A DNA stretch of 64,000 bases. It comes from JBBDRW01 sp040905265. GTDB lineage: Bacteria > Bacteroidota > Rhodothermia > Balneolales > Balneolaceae. Below, one piece after another: positions 1-8,993 of the stretch. How positions within the stretch are numbered: position 1 is the first letter of the stretch; each line of letters opens with the position of its first letter. The position numbers and the translations under genes were made by a program. The stretch spans positions 3,955 to 67,954 of the forward strand of contig JBBDRW010000187.1 of the NCBI GenBank assembly GCA_040905265.1, given 5' to 3'. The notes under the pieces are model-generated. The model had not been told where the DNA came from and did no database searches. It saw only the letters and a list, made by a program, of their open reading frames with translations.

Positions 1-1127
1 AAGAGGTTTGAGCCTCCCTCAGGGGCATCCGATGGATCCGTATGAGAAGTATTTGCAATGTAGATTGTCGGGTCATGCGGAAGTATGCCCCGCTGGAAAA
101 TATCTGCAAATTCACGTCTGTAATCGGTGGAGAAGAAGATGGTATGGTGTCTGAGCAGATCCCAGTTTCTGTCTGTGCCCAGAAGCAGAACAAACCCGGA
201 AGAGGAGGGTTCGGCTCTCTTCAAACGTTGAATTTTGCCGGTTGAAACGGCGGGTGTCCCGAGAAGTGAGGTCAGGGTTTCTGTTGCATCAGAGTTGGAT
301 ATAACCAATTTTGAGTCAAATGTTGTCCCATTTTCCAGCAACAGGCCGGTAACCCGGTTCCCTGACGTTCGAATCTTTTGCACACCGGTTTGAAACCGGA
401 ATTTCACCCCCAGTTTTCCGGCGAGTCTGTAAAGCGATTCTGCGATCCGGAACAATCCGCCCTTGACATAAAATCCTCCCTGGTTGAGCTCAACGTGCGG
501 TATCACATTCAGTGTCGCTGGAGCCTGAAAAGGAGAGGAGCCGTTATAGGTGGTAAATCTCTTGAAAAACTGGCGGAGATAGGGGGAGTGAAATTCACGG
601 TCTATCCGGCTGGAAACCGTGCGGAATGCATCGATCCTGCACATGTCTGTAAGCCGAAGATCGGCCAGGTCACGGAGTTGGTAGAGCGGGTTGAACAGAA
701 AGGCTCCGGAAGTTCGGATATAGAGACGTTGGCAGTATTCCAGGAACTGCCGATAGGCATCGGCATCCTCCGGAGCAAACCGCTGAATCTCTGCCACCGA
801 GAGTCCGGGATTCCTGAAGTTGTCAAACCGTGTGCCGTCCGGATAGAGGTATCGGCAGAGCGGTTCAGGTTCCAGGAGGGTCAGGTAATCGCCAGGCTTC
901 TCACCACAGCTCTCAAAAAGCTCATTCAGGACATCAGCCATTGTCAACAGGCTCGGGCCGGTGTCAAACCGGTATCCGTCTTTTCGGATCTCCTGCATTT
1001 TGCCGCCCGGCCCGTCGTTTTTTTCAAACAGGGTTACCGGGTGGCCAAGGAAAGCAAGCCGGCAAGCTGTTGCAAGCCCTCCAAGGCCGCAACCGATAAT
1101 AGCGGCCGGACTCTTCTGTTTCATCAT
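1..1127 (-). CDS. CrtI/CrtD-family carotenoid (phytoene-type) desaturase, partial
   Basis: About 375 N-terminal residues are visible in an open frame that runs off the left edge; the family is usually near 490 residues. The start is one of two adjacent ATGs (1127 or 1124). The N-terminus holds the FAD-binding Rossmann motif GCGLGG (residues 12-17), then an FEK segment and GPGGKM, typical of phytoene desaturases. A segment reading ATLNVIPHVELNQGGFYVKG, with a following GGL..IAESLYRLA stretch, is characteristic of CrtI-like enzymes. These enzymes use FAD to introduce double bonds into C40 carotenoids at the membrane. The gene starts 13 nt after the RlmD-like gene stop, so it is probably co-transcribed with it. 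Whether it is a phytoene desaturase or a later 3,4-desaturase cannot be told from this part. Confidence 0.85.
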   Translation of the reverse strand, partial: MMKQKSPAAIIGCGLGGLATACRLAFLGHPVTLFEKNDGPGGKMQEIRKDGYRFDTGPSLLTMADVLNELFESCGEKPGDYLTLLEPEPLCRYLYPDGTRFDNFRNPGLSVAEIQRFAPEDADAYRQFLEYCQRLYIRTSGAFLFNPLYQLRDLADLRLTDMCRIDAFRTVSSRIDREFHSPYLRQFFKRFTTYNGSSPFQAPATLNVIPHVELNQGGFYVKGGLFRIAESLYRLAGKLGVKFRFQTGVQKIRTSGNRVTGLLLENGTTFDSKLVISNSDATETLTSLLGTPAVSTGKIQRLKRAEPSSSGFVLLLGTDRNWDLLRHHTIFFSTDYRREFADIFQRGILPHDPTIYIANTSHTDPSDAPEGGSNL

Positions 1128-1140
1128 AGGGTATCTGTAA

Positions 1141-2553
1141 TCAGTGCGGTTTCAGAGCCAGGCTGGCTACCGCTTCGATATGGTACGTCTGGGGAAACAT
1201 GTCGACCGGTTGTACCGTTTCAATCTCATAGAGCTCTTTTAACTCTTTCAGATCCCGGGCCATTGTAGAGGGGTTACAACTTACGTAGACAATTCTCGGA
1301 CTTTTTACGTCAAGCAGCTGGCGTACAACATCCGGGTGCATTCCCGATCGGGGAGGGTCCGTTACAATACAGTCCGGCCGGCCGGCACGTTCCAGCAGTT
1401 CAGTTTTGAAGGTGTCTTTCATGTCTCCAAGCAGGAATTCCGTGTTGGATACGCTGTTTTCAGAAGCATTGGTACGGGCATTTTCCACAGCTACCTCAAC
1501 GAGTTCTATACCGAGAACTTTGTCTGCGATATCTGCCAGATAGAGGCTAAGTGAACCGACACCACAGTAGAGATCGTAGAGAATCCTTCTCTCTCCACGC
1601 AAAACGAAGTTACGTGCGATTCCGTATAATTTTTCAGCCTGTTTGGTATTTGTCTGAAAGAATGCATTGGCATCGATCCTGAAGGTGTGATTCCCGATTC
1701 TGTCTGTAATGTGTCCAGGGCCGAAAAGTATCTTCTCGTATCTGCCAACGGCCGTTGGATTGGGCTGGTCATTGATATTCTGTATGATGGTTGTGATCTC
1801 CGGAAACTCGTTCAGCAGATGGTTCGACAACGTCTCCATCAATTCAGTCTCCTCTGCATACGTTACGAGATTTACCATCCACTCATCCGTATGGTGTGAA
1901 TTGCGAATAACCAGGTGACGCAGAAACCCCCGGTTTTTGGCTGTATTAAATGCAGGAATCTTATTTCTGATGCAATAGGAGCGTACTTCGTCCAGCAACC
2001 GGTAGGAGAGAAGAGGCTGCAGATGACACTCATTCAGATTGAGAATTTTGTCATAACGGCCCGGTGCGTGCAGGCCGGCAAACAGGCCGGTATCATCTAC
2101 AAATTCATCCCTGCGGATCTCCTCATCACTCAGCCAGCGCCGGGTTCCGAAACTGTACTCCATCTTGTTACGGTAGTAAAACGGGTTGTCACACCCCAGG
2201 ATTGGTGAAACAATGGATGAGTCCAGATGGGCGATCCGTTCCATATGGTCCCGTACCTGCTGCTCTTTGAATTCAAGCTGACGGCCATACGGGAGGTGCT
2301 GCCAGGAACAGCCTCCGCAGTGAAATGCATGGCTGCAAACCGGTTCAATCCGGTCCGGAGAGGGATGGGTCACTTCCAGTACTTTTGCTTCAAGGAAGTT
2401 TTTCTTTTTACGGACAATGCGTGCAAGAACCTTGTCTCCGGGAGCTGTGCCTGGTACGAAAACTGCCATGCCGTCGAGTTTGCCAACTCCTTTCCCCTTG
2501 AAGGCGGCGGATTCGATGGTCAACTCTACATCGGTACCTTTTTTAATGGACAT
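1141..2553 (-). CDS. rlmD: 23S rRNA (uracil-5-)-methyltransferase, RlmD/RumA type
   Basis: A 470-residue member of the TrmA/RumA family of SAM-dependent RNA m5U methyltransferases. A TRAM RNA-binding domain covers about residues 1-62. Four cysteines (C73, C79, C82 in CSHAFHCGGC, and C176) match the ligands of the 4Fe-4S cluster of RumA. The SAM motif LYCGVGSL lies near 328-335. The catalytic cysteine is C426 in VSCNPSTMARDL, and E460 near the C-terminus fits the general base. Known family members modify U1939 or U747 of 23S rRNA or U54 of tRNA, so the exact target is inferred. The ATG start lies just after the stop of the cyclic-nucleotide-domain gene, suggesting one transcript with it and the downstream desaturase. 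Confidence 0.88.
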   Translation of the reverse strand: MSIKKGTDVELTIESAAFKGKGVGKLDGMAVFVPGTAPGDKVLARIVRKKKNFLEAKVLEVTHPSPDRIEPVCSHAFHCGGCSWQHLPYGRQLEFKEQQVRDHMERIAHLDSSIVSPILGCDNPFYYRNKMEYSFGTRRWLSDEEIRRDEFVDDTGLFAGLHAPGRYDKILNLNECHLQPLLSYRLLDEVRSYCIRNKIPAFNTAKNRGFLRHLVIRNSHHTDEWMVNLVTYAEETELMETLSNHLLNEFPEITTIIQNINDQPNPTAVGRYEKILFGPGHITDRIGNHTFRIDANAFFQTNTKQAEKLYGIARNFVLRGERRILYDLYCGVGSLSLYLADIADKVLGIELVEVAVENARTNASENSVSNTEFLLGDMKDTFKTELLERAGRPDCIVTDPPRSGMHPDVVRQLLDVKSPRIVYVSCNPSTMARDLKELKELYEIETVQPVDMFPQTYHIEAVASLALKPH

Positions 2554-2556
2554 GGA

Positions 2557-3099
2557 TCAGGAGATCTCCTCTTCGTAATAAGTTTTAAATTGAAGGGAGA
2601 AGGCTGTTTTCGTATCGGTTACATCGACCAGTTTTTGAGTCGTCCGTTTCAGCTGTTTCATGGCAATGGTCGAGACATTTTCCAGAAATTTTACAGCGAT
2701 ATCCGGATGTCTCTTTTTAAGCGTTTCAAAATCAGGCTTGAAGAAACCGTTCAGGGTACAGTCTGTGAGGCATTTGGCTGAGGACATACGCCGGAGTTCA
2801 TACCCGATCGAGAGCATGCCGAATGTGTCGGGTGCGTCCAGGTCGAAGGTGATATTCCCGGTTTTGGCATCTTCCAGATTATTGACAACGATCAGTTGTA
2901 CCCTTCCGGATTCGATAAAGTACATTCCTGTACCCGGATCATTCTGATAGTAGATATACTCGCCCTCCTTGTATTTGCGGCGATGGCAGAATTGGAGAAA
3001 TTCATATTTTTCGAGATTGGTAAAATTTCTCAGGAATCTGGATTTAAGCATCAGATTTCCTTGCTCTTTAATCCTCATAAGAGATCTCTTGTTAAACAT
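2557..3099 (-). CDS. Cyclic nucleotide-binding domain protein lacking a DNA-binding domain
   Basis: I place the start at the ATG at 3099 (180 residues), preceded by AGAGGAAG at good spacing. A longer frame upstream would overlap the outer-membrane protein gene. The central part has the beta-roll pattern of CAP_ED/Crp-type sensors (KEGEYIYYQNDPGTGMYFIESGRVQLI). The canonical cyclic-nucleotide phosphate cassette with Arg is not clear. After the roll the chain ends in an alpha-helical segment with no helix-turn-helix, so it is not an ordinary Crp/Fnr transcription factor. It could be a stand-alone sensor or a partner of another protein. It lies between the BamA/TamA-like gene and rlmD on the same strand. 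The function is not known. Confidence 0.7.
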   Translation of the reverse strand: MFNKRSLMRIKEQGNLMLKSRFLRNFTNLEKYEFLQFCHRRKYKEGEYIYYQNDPGTGMYFIESGRVQLIVVNNLEDAKTGNITFDLDAPDTFGMLSIGYELRRMSSAKCLTDCTLNGFFKPDFETLKKRHPDIAVKFLENVSTIAMKQLKRTTQKLVDVTDTKTAFSLQFKTYYEEEIS

Positions 3100-3128
3100 A
3101 ATAGGGCTTCTTCCTCTCTGCCGGTGGT

Positions 3129-5531
3129 TTAAAATGAGTGACCGATTCCAAAACTGAAATACATGTTTCGATTTTCCAGCCAACCCAGCTGCAGGTCGTG
3201 TACCCGGAATGCAAAATCAAAACGTGCTACAATATACTCCCAGTCCATACGAACTCCGAATCCGGAACTGACTGCAATTTGGCGATAAAAACGGTCAAAA
3301 TAAAATTTGCCGTCTTCGAGAATATTGACATTATCCTGGTCATGAAAACTGTTTCTTGGGCCATACCAGACGTTTCCGGCGTCGCTGAACCCGGCAAGAT
3401 ACCAGTCTGCCGACAGAAGATCGTGAAACATAATTTGGCGGTATTCCAGAAATGCGGCCAGCTTTATCTCACCTCCGTTAATCGTCACTTCATCCGGCCG
3501 AATCTCACCCGGCCCGAGCCGGAACGGCGCCCAGCCCCGAATGTCATTGCTCCCTCCGGCAAAGAACCGGCGGCTTAGTGGAATCGTCTCACTCTCATTG
3601 TATGGGTGTGCATATCCTGCAAATCCACGCCAGGCGAGTACCGACTCCGGGCCGATCGGGTGATACCGCCGGTAGTCCAGAGAGAATTTGATGAACTGGC
3701 TGTAACCGAGAGAATTTCCAGAAAGCCCGAGGGGTGAGGGGAGGGTTCCGTTAATCTCACCGGCGCTGAACAGGTAGCGATCCATCAGGTAGGGAAGGTT
3801 CCCGCCGATAGAGAGGGAGTATTCACTGAAATATCCGTAATCCCGTTGGATCAGATTGGTGTTTTGACTTCGCAGTGTGTATCGGATAATGGAGGAGAAT
3901 TGCGGACGAAAATCCTCCTCTATCCTTAAAAATTCAAAGGAATCTTCGCCAAATTCATCGATCAGGTTCTGACGGAACTCCGACGATGGGTCAGTATCAA
4001 TAATGTCCAATTCAATCAGGTCGAGAAAACTTGAATAGCGGTCTGTATGGGGAACTTCATACCGCAGGTTAAACCGAATATCGGAATTGATGTCAAAATA
4101 GAGTTGATTTGATTGACTATATGTAAGGCTGTATCGTGTACGGCCACTGGTAAAGAGCGGGCGTTTATCCAGTGTTGCAAACGGAAAGTTGAGTCTCGGG
4201 ACCGTATATTCTGTTCGTGCTTCGTAGCTCTGAAATATTTGTGCACCGGATGTGGTTTGTGATTCGGAATCTCTCGGCGCAATTTCTCTTAGTGTTGAAG
4301 AGGTGACATATTCAAGGCTTGTATTGAAACCGATAGTCAGGTTTTCTGCGCGGCCGAATAGATTGTTATTACTATAGTTAATACCGGCGCCGGTTCCAAA
4401 ACCGTACCGCCTCATTCCGAAAAATTCGGTTCGGATCGAATAGCGTGGGAGAGTTTGCAGGTCAAAGTAGACAGGAATCTCGGAGTTGGAGTAGTCCGGA
4501 AGTGACCCCTCCTCACTAAGCCCGAATCGGCGAATTGTCATCATGCCGAGGTTCTGAAATTCATTGACGCTTTGAAGGTAGAGGGAGTTGTTGAATCTGT
4601 CTCCGGGCTGAAAGAGTATCTGGTCGGTAAGGAGGTCAAATTCGGTCTGTGCAGTCGTATCTTTCTCGATATAGATGGTTTTCCCCCCTTCGGTAAATGG
4701 TGGTTCGCTCAGGGTCTGGGTCTGGGTGTACTCTTCACCCCCTTCCGGCCCGGATAACCGGATATGGAGGTCACCAAACGTATAGGGAGTCCCGGAAGCG
4801 ATCAGAAACAGCACATTGAGTAACTGGGGATCAACCGAATCTCTGCGTATAAGGGCTCGCACGGAGTCTCTCTGGACCGATGCATATCCGTTGTTACGCA
4901 TAAAATTGATAATCCTGGTCTGCTCTTCACGAAGCTGCTGGGCATTGTAGCGTACATCGGTTCGAAAGGTAGTGTCGTCAACCGCCTGCTGGCTGAACCG
5001 GTTATTCATGTAGAAACTTTCCAGTAATTCCGGGTTTTCAAACTCCGGAACGCCGGTATAGGAGATTGATTGGATCCGCGATGGAGGCCCCTCATCGATC
5101 AGGAAAGTCACTTCCACCCGTTCCGGCCTGTACTCAACGATGGTTGTATCAATGGCAGCCTCAAAGAAACCGATATTCTCATAATAGAGCCGGATTCTCT
5201 CCATATCATTTCCGAGTACACTTCGGTTCAACAGGGCCGGAGACTCTCCGAAACGGCCGGTCAGCTGCCAGATATAATACCAGGGGGTAAATCGTGGTAT
5301 ACCCAGAAACTCCCGGTTGGTTTGAGTCCGTATCAGGCCGCGTAACGTCGCATTCCGTATATGTTCATTTCCGGTAAACCGGATTTTTCGTACAACCTCC
5401 CCGTCCTCTACTTCCTGAAGTCCGGCCTCCCCGTTTTGAAATGCAAACAGGAGACCGTTTCCTGGCTGTATCGGAGCGATAAACAGGAGCAGAAGAATCA
5501 GAATCCGAAGAGAATCAGTCAGTGACATCAT
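3129..5531 (-). CDS. BamA/TamA-family outer membrane assembly protein
   Basis: An 800-residue Omp85 superfamily protein with an N-terminal signal peptide (hydrophobic residues about 8-30). POTRA-like segments follow (for example KIRFTGNEHIRNATLRGLI and VEVTFLIDEGPPSRIQSISYTG) over roughly 45-360. The remainder is a 16-strand-type beta-barrel rich in alternating hydrophobic residues, ending in phenylalanine (SFGIGHSF). The motif RRFFAGGSNDIRGW near residue 660 corresponds to the conserved lid-lock region (xRGF/xRGW) of Omp85 barrels. Such proteins insert or translocate proteins at the outer membrane. Length and motif spacing resemble TamA/TamL or a BamA paralogue rather than canonical BamA with five POTRAs. 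The C-terminus lies 30 nt before the start of the next gene on the same strand. Confidence 0.85.
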   Translation of the reverse strand: MMSLTDSLRILILLLLFIAPIQPGNGLLFAFQNGEAGLQEVEDGEVVRKIRFTGNEHIRNATLRGLIRTQTNREFLGIPRFTPWYYIWQLTGRFGESPALLNRSVLGNDMERIRLYYENIGFFEAAIDTTIVEYRPERVEVTFLIDEGPPSRIQSISYTGVPEFENPELLESFYMNNRFSQQAVDDTTFRTDVRYNAQQLREEQTRIINFMRNNGYASVQRDSVRALIRRDSVDPQLLNVLFLIASGTPYTFGDLHIRLSGPEGGEEYTQTQTLSEPPFTEGGKTIYIEKDTTAQTEFDLLTDQILFQPGDRFNNSLYLQSVNEFQNLGMMTIRRFGLSEEGSLPDYSNSEIPVYFDLQTLPRYSIRTEFFGMRRYGFGTGAGINYSNNNLFGRAENLTIGFNTSLEYVTSSTLREIAPRDSESQTTSGAQIFQSYEARTEYTVPRLNFPFATLDKRPLFTSGRTRYSLTYSQSNQLYFDINSDIRFNLRYEVPHTDRYSSFLDLIELDIIDTDPSSEFRQNLIDEFGEDSFEFLRIEEDFRPQFSSIIRYTLRSQNTNLIQRDYGYFSEYSLSIGGNLPYLMDRYLFSAGEINGTLPSPLGLSGNSLGYSQFIKFSLDYRRYHPIGPESVLAWRGFAGYAHPYNESETIPLSRRFFAGGSNDIRGWAPFRLGPGEIRPDEVTINGGEIKLAAFLEYRQIMFHDLLSADWYLAGFSDAGNVWYGPRNSFHDQDNVNILEDGKFYFDRFYRQIAVSSGFGVRMDWEYIVARFDFAFRVHDLQLGWLENRNMYFSFGIGHSF

Positions 5532-5578
5532 ATTGGAAATCGGCCGTTCTGTTAACGGCCGGCCGGCAGAGGGGGGGA

Positions 5579-5833
5579 TTAAACGTCATCGTAATCGAAG
5601 CCTTCATCCTCCTCTCCATGGAAGAAGTCCTCTTTTCGTATATAATCGGGCCAGATATCTTCAATACCCTCATAAATCGTCTCTTCTCCCTCTTCAATCT
5701 CCTCGAGTTCGTAAAGATTGTCAATAAGCTGTTGTGAGAGGCCGTTTCTCTCCGCCCACTCGATTAATTCATCACGGGTGGCGGGAAAAGGGGCGTCATC
5801 TAGTGAAGCAGCTAGTTCTACAGTCCAGATCAT
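5579..5833 (-). CDS. Small DUF2795 protein
   Basis: An acidic 84-residue protein. The segment FPATRDELIEWAERNGLSQQLIDNLYELEE is the DUF2795 signature (a helix starting PAT..EL, followed by a short second helix). The C-terminal third is very rich in Glu and Asp. The biochemical role of the family is unknown. It starts from ATG at 5833 and lies 48 nt before the outer-membrane protein gene, with which it may be transcribed. It is divergent from tatA. Confidence 0.75.
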   Translation of the reverse strand: MIWTVELAASLDDAPFPATRDELIEWAERNGLSQQLIDNLYELEEIEEGEETIYEGIEDIWPDYIRKEDFFHGEEDEGFDYDDV

Positions 5834-5982
5834 GTGTTTAGTCGGTTGTTAAGAATCTTTGAAGTTTCATTGGTTGCTATAAAAGATATGCACAGCAAAA
5901 AAGCAAGTGATACTGTAAAGAATTTTTTAATTTATTCGTTTCATTCACTAACGGTCTCTGAAATATTTTTTATCTTGAGAGG

Positions 5983-6020
5983 CAGGAGGCGTTGCAAAAA
6001 CAGTTTTTGCAACGCCTCCC
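5983..6020. repeat. Perfect 16-bp stem hairpin repeat, long form
   Basis: The arms GGAGGCGTTGCAAAAA (5985-6000) and its exact complement (6004-6019) flank a 3-nt loop. It sits between the divergent DUF2795 and tatA genes, so it is upstream of both and not in a terminator position. The right half, TTTTGCAACGCCTCCC, and the leading CAGGAGG recur at 24518-24540 with 15 nt missing between them. This identifies it as a dispersed repeat rather than a locus-specific signal. Confidence 0.8.
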
Positions 6021-6066
6021 GTTAATGAATTGTTTCATCATAACCATTTAAACCTGGGAATATTTT

Positions 6067-6399
6067 ATGGGAATCGGCGGAATGGAATGGGTTCTGGTTG
6101 CAATGGCAGTTTTGCTTCTGTTTGGTGCTAAACGGATTCCTGAACTGGCACGTGGCCTCGGGCAGGGGATCAAAGAGTTTCGCAAGGCATCGGATGATAT
6201 TCGCAAGGAGATAGACCGGGGCCAGCGGGACGTCATGGAATCGACAAAATATAATATCGGTGACGAACGGAGGGAAGATAAACAAAGCGGTAGTAAAACA
6301 CCGTCAAATCCTGAAAAAGAGAAAAGTGCGGTTACAGGAGATGAAACTGGCTCAAAACAGCCTGAATCAACGCCAGAACGTCATAATCATAGCGACTAA
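6067..6399 (+). CDS. tatA: Sec-independent protein translocase subunit TatA/TatB
   Basis: A 110-residue protein with one N-terminal membrane helix (about residues 7-21), the GAKRIPELARGLGQGIKEFRK hinge and amphipathic helix, and a long charged, disordered tail. This is the TatA/TatB/TatE architecture that forms the folded-protein export pore. The GxGxGIKEF form of the amphipathic helix favours TatA over TatB. A likely substrate in this window is the RR-signal TIM-barrel protein at 22654. The start ATG is followed 20 nt after the stop by gatA, so the two are probably co-transcribed. tatC is not in the window. Confidence 0.9.
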   Translation: MGIGGMEWVLVAMAVLLLFGAKRIPELARGLGQGIKEFRKASDDIRKEIDRGQRDVMESTKYNIGDERREDKQSGSKTPSNPEKEKSAVTGDETGSKQPESTPERHNHSD

Positions 6400-6418
6400 T
6401 TCCTGATACACAGACAGA

Positions 6419-7942
6419 ATGGATGTACGCAAGATACGGGATCTGCTAAAGCGGGGAGAACTTTCACTGCCTGAAATAACCGATGGATACCTTGAAACCA
6501 TAGAGCAGGCAAATACAGAAATCAATGCTTTCATCTCTGTCGATTCCTCCGGCGCGAAAAGCCGTGCCTCAGAGATCCAGAAGAGGGTAGAGAAGGGAGA
6601 AGCAGGGCCTCTGGCTGGCCTGGTACTTGGAATCAAGGATATTATCAGCGAAAAAGGGAAAACGACAAGCTGTGCATCCGGAATTCTGAAAACGTTTGAG
6701 AGTGTCTATGATGCCACGGTGATTCACAAACTCCGGGATGCGGACGCGTTGATACTGGGGCGCCTCAATATGGATGAATTTGGAATGGGTTCTTCCAATG
6801 AAAATTCAATCTATGGCCCGGTCCGTAACCCGCACAACCAAAAGGCGGTGCCGGGAGGGTCAAGCGGCGGAAGTGCAGCAGCTGTCGCTGCCGGTATGTG
6901 TAATGCAGCAATAGGTTCCGATACGGGCGGGTCGGTTCGACAGCCCGCATCGTATTGTGGGGTAGTAGGCCTGAAACCTACCTACGGCCGGGTCTCTCGA
7001 TATGGGCTTGTCGCATACGCCTCCTCATTCGATTGTATCGGCCCGATCACGTCAACGGTGGATGACGCAGCCACTCTGCTGCATGCCATCGCCGGGTTTG
7101 ACCCTCATGACAACTCTTCGTCTGAAAAACCGGTACCTGATTATACTAAACAGATGAAGGAGGAGTATACCCTGAAAGTCGGCGTGCCTGCAGAATATTT
7201 CGGTGAAGGGCTGGATGATGAGATCCGAGAGATGATCAACGGGAAGCTTGAACAGCTTGAGAGGGACGGAAAGGTGGAACTTCAGCCGATTACCCTCCCC
7301 CATATGAAGTATAACATCGCGACGTATTACATACTTGCTACTGCTGAAGCTTCCAGTAATCTTGCCCGTTTTGACGGGATTCGATATGGCCACAGAACGG
7401 ATTATCCATCATTAAAAGAGGAGTACTTCTCGGAGCGTAAAGAACTTGAACAGTCGATCCGGGAAAGCAGCGGCCAGGAGCGTGAAACTCTTTCAAAAGA
7501 GCTGGAAAAACTGGACTCTCTTCTGGTGCGGGTCTATAAAAAATCCAGGACCGAAGGGTTTGGAGAGGAGGTGAAACGACGCATTATGCTCGGTACTTAC
7601 GTATTGAGTGCAGGGTATTACGATGCATATTATGCAAAAGCACAAAAGGTGCGGCGGCTGATCCGGCAGGATTTTATGGATGCATTCCGGGAAGTAGATG
7701 TGATCGTCTCTCCGACAGCACCGACCACAGCATTTGATCTTGGATCCAATATTGAAGACCCTGTTCAGATGTATTTGAATGATGTTTATACAACCTCTGC
7801 GAATCTGGCAGGGATCTGCGGAATCAGCGTGCCTGCCGGAACCCACTCCAACGGACTTCCGGCCGGCGTTCAGTTCATGGCGAATGCTTTTGAGGAGGGC
7901 AAGATGCTAAAAGCGGCCTACCTGACAGAACAGTTACAGTGA
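6419..7942 (+). CDS. gatA: Asp-tRNA(Asn)/Glu-tRNA(Gln) amidotransferase subunit A
   Basis: A 507-residue amidase-signature protein of normal GatA length. The Ser-cisSer-Lys triad is at K73 (LGIKDI), S148 (PGGSSGGSAAAVAAGM) and S172 (GSDTGGSVRQPASYCG), with spacing identical to known GatA enzymes. In the GatCAB complex it releases ammonia from glutamine and channels it to GatB, to convert misacylated Glu-tRNA(Gln) or Asp-tRNA(Asn). gatB and gatC are not nearby. It is flanked by tatA upstream, and its TGA stop overlaps the GTG start of the next gene. Confidence 0.95.
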   Translation: MDVRKIRDLLKRGELSLPEITDGYLETIEQANTEINAFISVDSSGAKSRASEIQKRVEKGEAGPLAGLVLGIKDIISEKGKTTSCASGILKTFESVYDATVIHKLRDADALILGRLNMDEFGMGSSNENSIYGPVRNPHNQKAVPGGSSGGSAAAVAAGMCNAAIGSDTGGSVRQPASYCGVVGLKPTYGRVSRYGLVAYASSFDCIGPITSTVDDAATLLHAIAGFDPHDNSSSEKPVPDYTKQMKEEYTLKVGVPAEYFGEGLDDEIREMINGKLEQLERDGKVELQPITLPHMKYNIATYYILATAEASSNLARFDGIRYGHRTDYPSLKEEYFSERKELEQSIRESSGQERETLSKELEKLDSLLVRVYKKSRTEGFGEEVKRRIMLGTYVLSAGYYDAYYAKAQKVRRLIRQDFMDAFREVDVIVSPTAPTTAFDLGSNIEDPVQMYLNDVYTTSANLAGICGISVPAGTHSNGLPAGVQFMANAFEEGKMLKAAYLTEQLQ

Positions 7943-8934
7943 ATCCGTCAGTTTCAACAGTGTTGTTCCTGCTCGCTCTCTCCGGATGGCTGCTATCCGG
8001 TTGCGAAACCGGGGAACCCAGGTTCTCATTGGAGAAGCAGGGGCGGGAGGTGCCTGTTTTTTCAGCTGGCAACGCCTATCACATCATTGAACAACAGCTT
8101 TCAAACGGCCCGAGAAATCCCGGCTCGGAAGGACATCGTAGTACGAAAGAGTATCTTGAAGAGAAACTGAGAGAGTATGCAGGGAGTAATTCAGTATTTG
8201 TTCAATCCTTTCAACATCAGGGATATAATGAAGAGGTGCTGGAGATGTATAATCTGATTGCTGCGTTTGAACCAGCACGTAACGACCGTATTTTGCTTGC
8301 TGCTCACTGGGATACACGCCCGAGGGGAGAAGAGGATCCGGATAGGCCGGAAGATCCGATTCCAGGTGCCGATGACGGTGGAAGCGGAGTAGGTGTATTG
8401 CTTGAACTTGCCCGGATATTTCATGAGAACCCGCCCCCGGTGGGTGTGGATATTATTCTCTTTGACGGAGAGGATTTTGGCCGTTCCGGAGATCTTCAGA
8501 ACTACTTTCTTGGAGCCCGATTCTGGGGCAACAACCCTCCGGTACCCGGCTATCACCCACGGTTCGGAATTCTGCTTGACATGGTAGGAGGACAGGGGGC
8601 TCAGTTTCTCAAGGAGAGGCACTCCTTGCAATTTGCCCCCTTTCTGGTGGATGCGGTCTGGGAAACTGCTCATGATTTGGGATATGAAGGGTATTTTCCA
8701 GACCAGGAGGGTTCCTACATTTCGGATGACCATATGATTGTTGAGCAGTTGACCGGTATCCCCATGATCAACATTATTCACCATCGCCGGAATGAGAACG
8801 GGTCAGCTGCGTTCCCGGAGTATTGGCATACTCAACGGGACAATCTTGAGATCATTGACCGGAATACTCTCCAGGCAGTCGGTGATTTGATGACAGAATT
8901 GATTTATAACAGGATTGGTGGGAACAACCCGTAA
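7939..8934 (+). CDS. M28-family lipoprotein, glutaminyl-peptide cyclotransferase-like
   Basis: A 331-residue protein starting at a GTG that overlaps the gatA stop in a GTGA arrangement, so translational coupling is likely. The signal peptide ends in the lipobox WLLSGC (C22). The zinc-site pattern of M28 aminopeptidases and glutaminyl cyclases is present: H123 and D125 in AAHWDTRP, D146 in GADDGGSG, E178 in FDGEDFG, D215 in LLDMVGG, and H297 in the sequence YWHTQRDN. The WHTxxDN motif and single-domain size favour a glutaminyl cyclase that forms N-terminal pyroglutamate on exported proteins. An aminopeptidase role is the alternative. It should act in the periplasm, anchored by lipid. Confidence 0.85.
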   Translation: MNPSVSTVLFLLALSGWLLSGCETGEPRFSLEKQGREVPVFSAGNAYHIIEQQLSNGPRNPGSEGHRSTKEYLEEKLREYAGSNSVFVQSFQHQGYNEEVLEMYNLIAAFEPARNDRILLAAHWDTRPRGEEDPDRPEDPIPGADDGGSGVGVLLELARIFHENPPPVGVDIILFDGEDFGRSGDLQNYFLGARFWGNNPPVPGYHPRFGILLDMVGGQGAQFLKERHSLQFAPFLVDAVWETAHDLGYEGYFPDQEGSYISDDHMIVEQLTGIPMINIIHHRRNENGSAAFPEYWHTQRDNLEIIDRNTLQAVGDLMTELIYNRIGGNNP

Positions 8935-8965
8935 GAAATGACTACGGACACCGTACTTCTGTTTT

Positions 8966-8981
8966 CTCTATTCCGTATTCT
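8966..8981 (+). repeat. 16-nt sequence shared with the spacer after the PBP1A gene
   Basis: CTCTATTCCGTATTCT occurs here, 32 nt after the M28 gene stop. It occurs again in reverse complement at 52763-52778, just downstream of the PBP1A stop. In both places it lies 3' of a gene and in the same orientation relative to that gene. Confidence 0.5.
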
Positions 8982-8993
8982 GTATTCTATACC

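Noticed and set aside
378..1268. A 296-codon plus-strand frame
   Set aside because: Antisense to the partial carotenoid desaturase, which has clear FAD and family motifs.
5985..6019. The strong hairpin as a transcription terminator
   Set aside because: Both flanking genes point away from it, so no transcript is expected to end there. The shared copy at 24518 shows it is a repeat.
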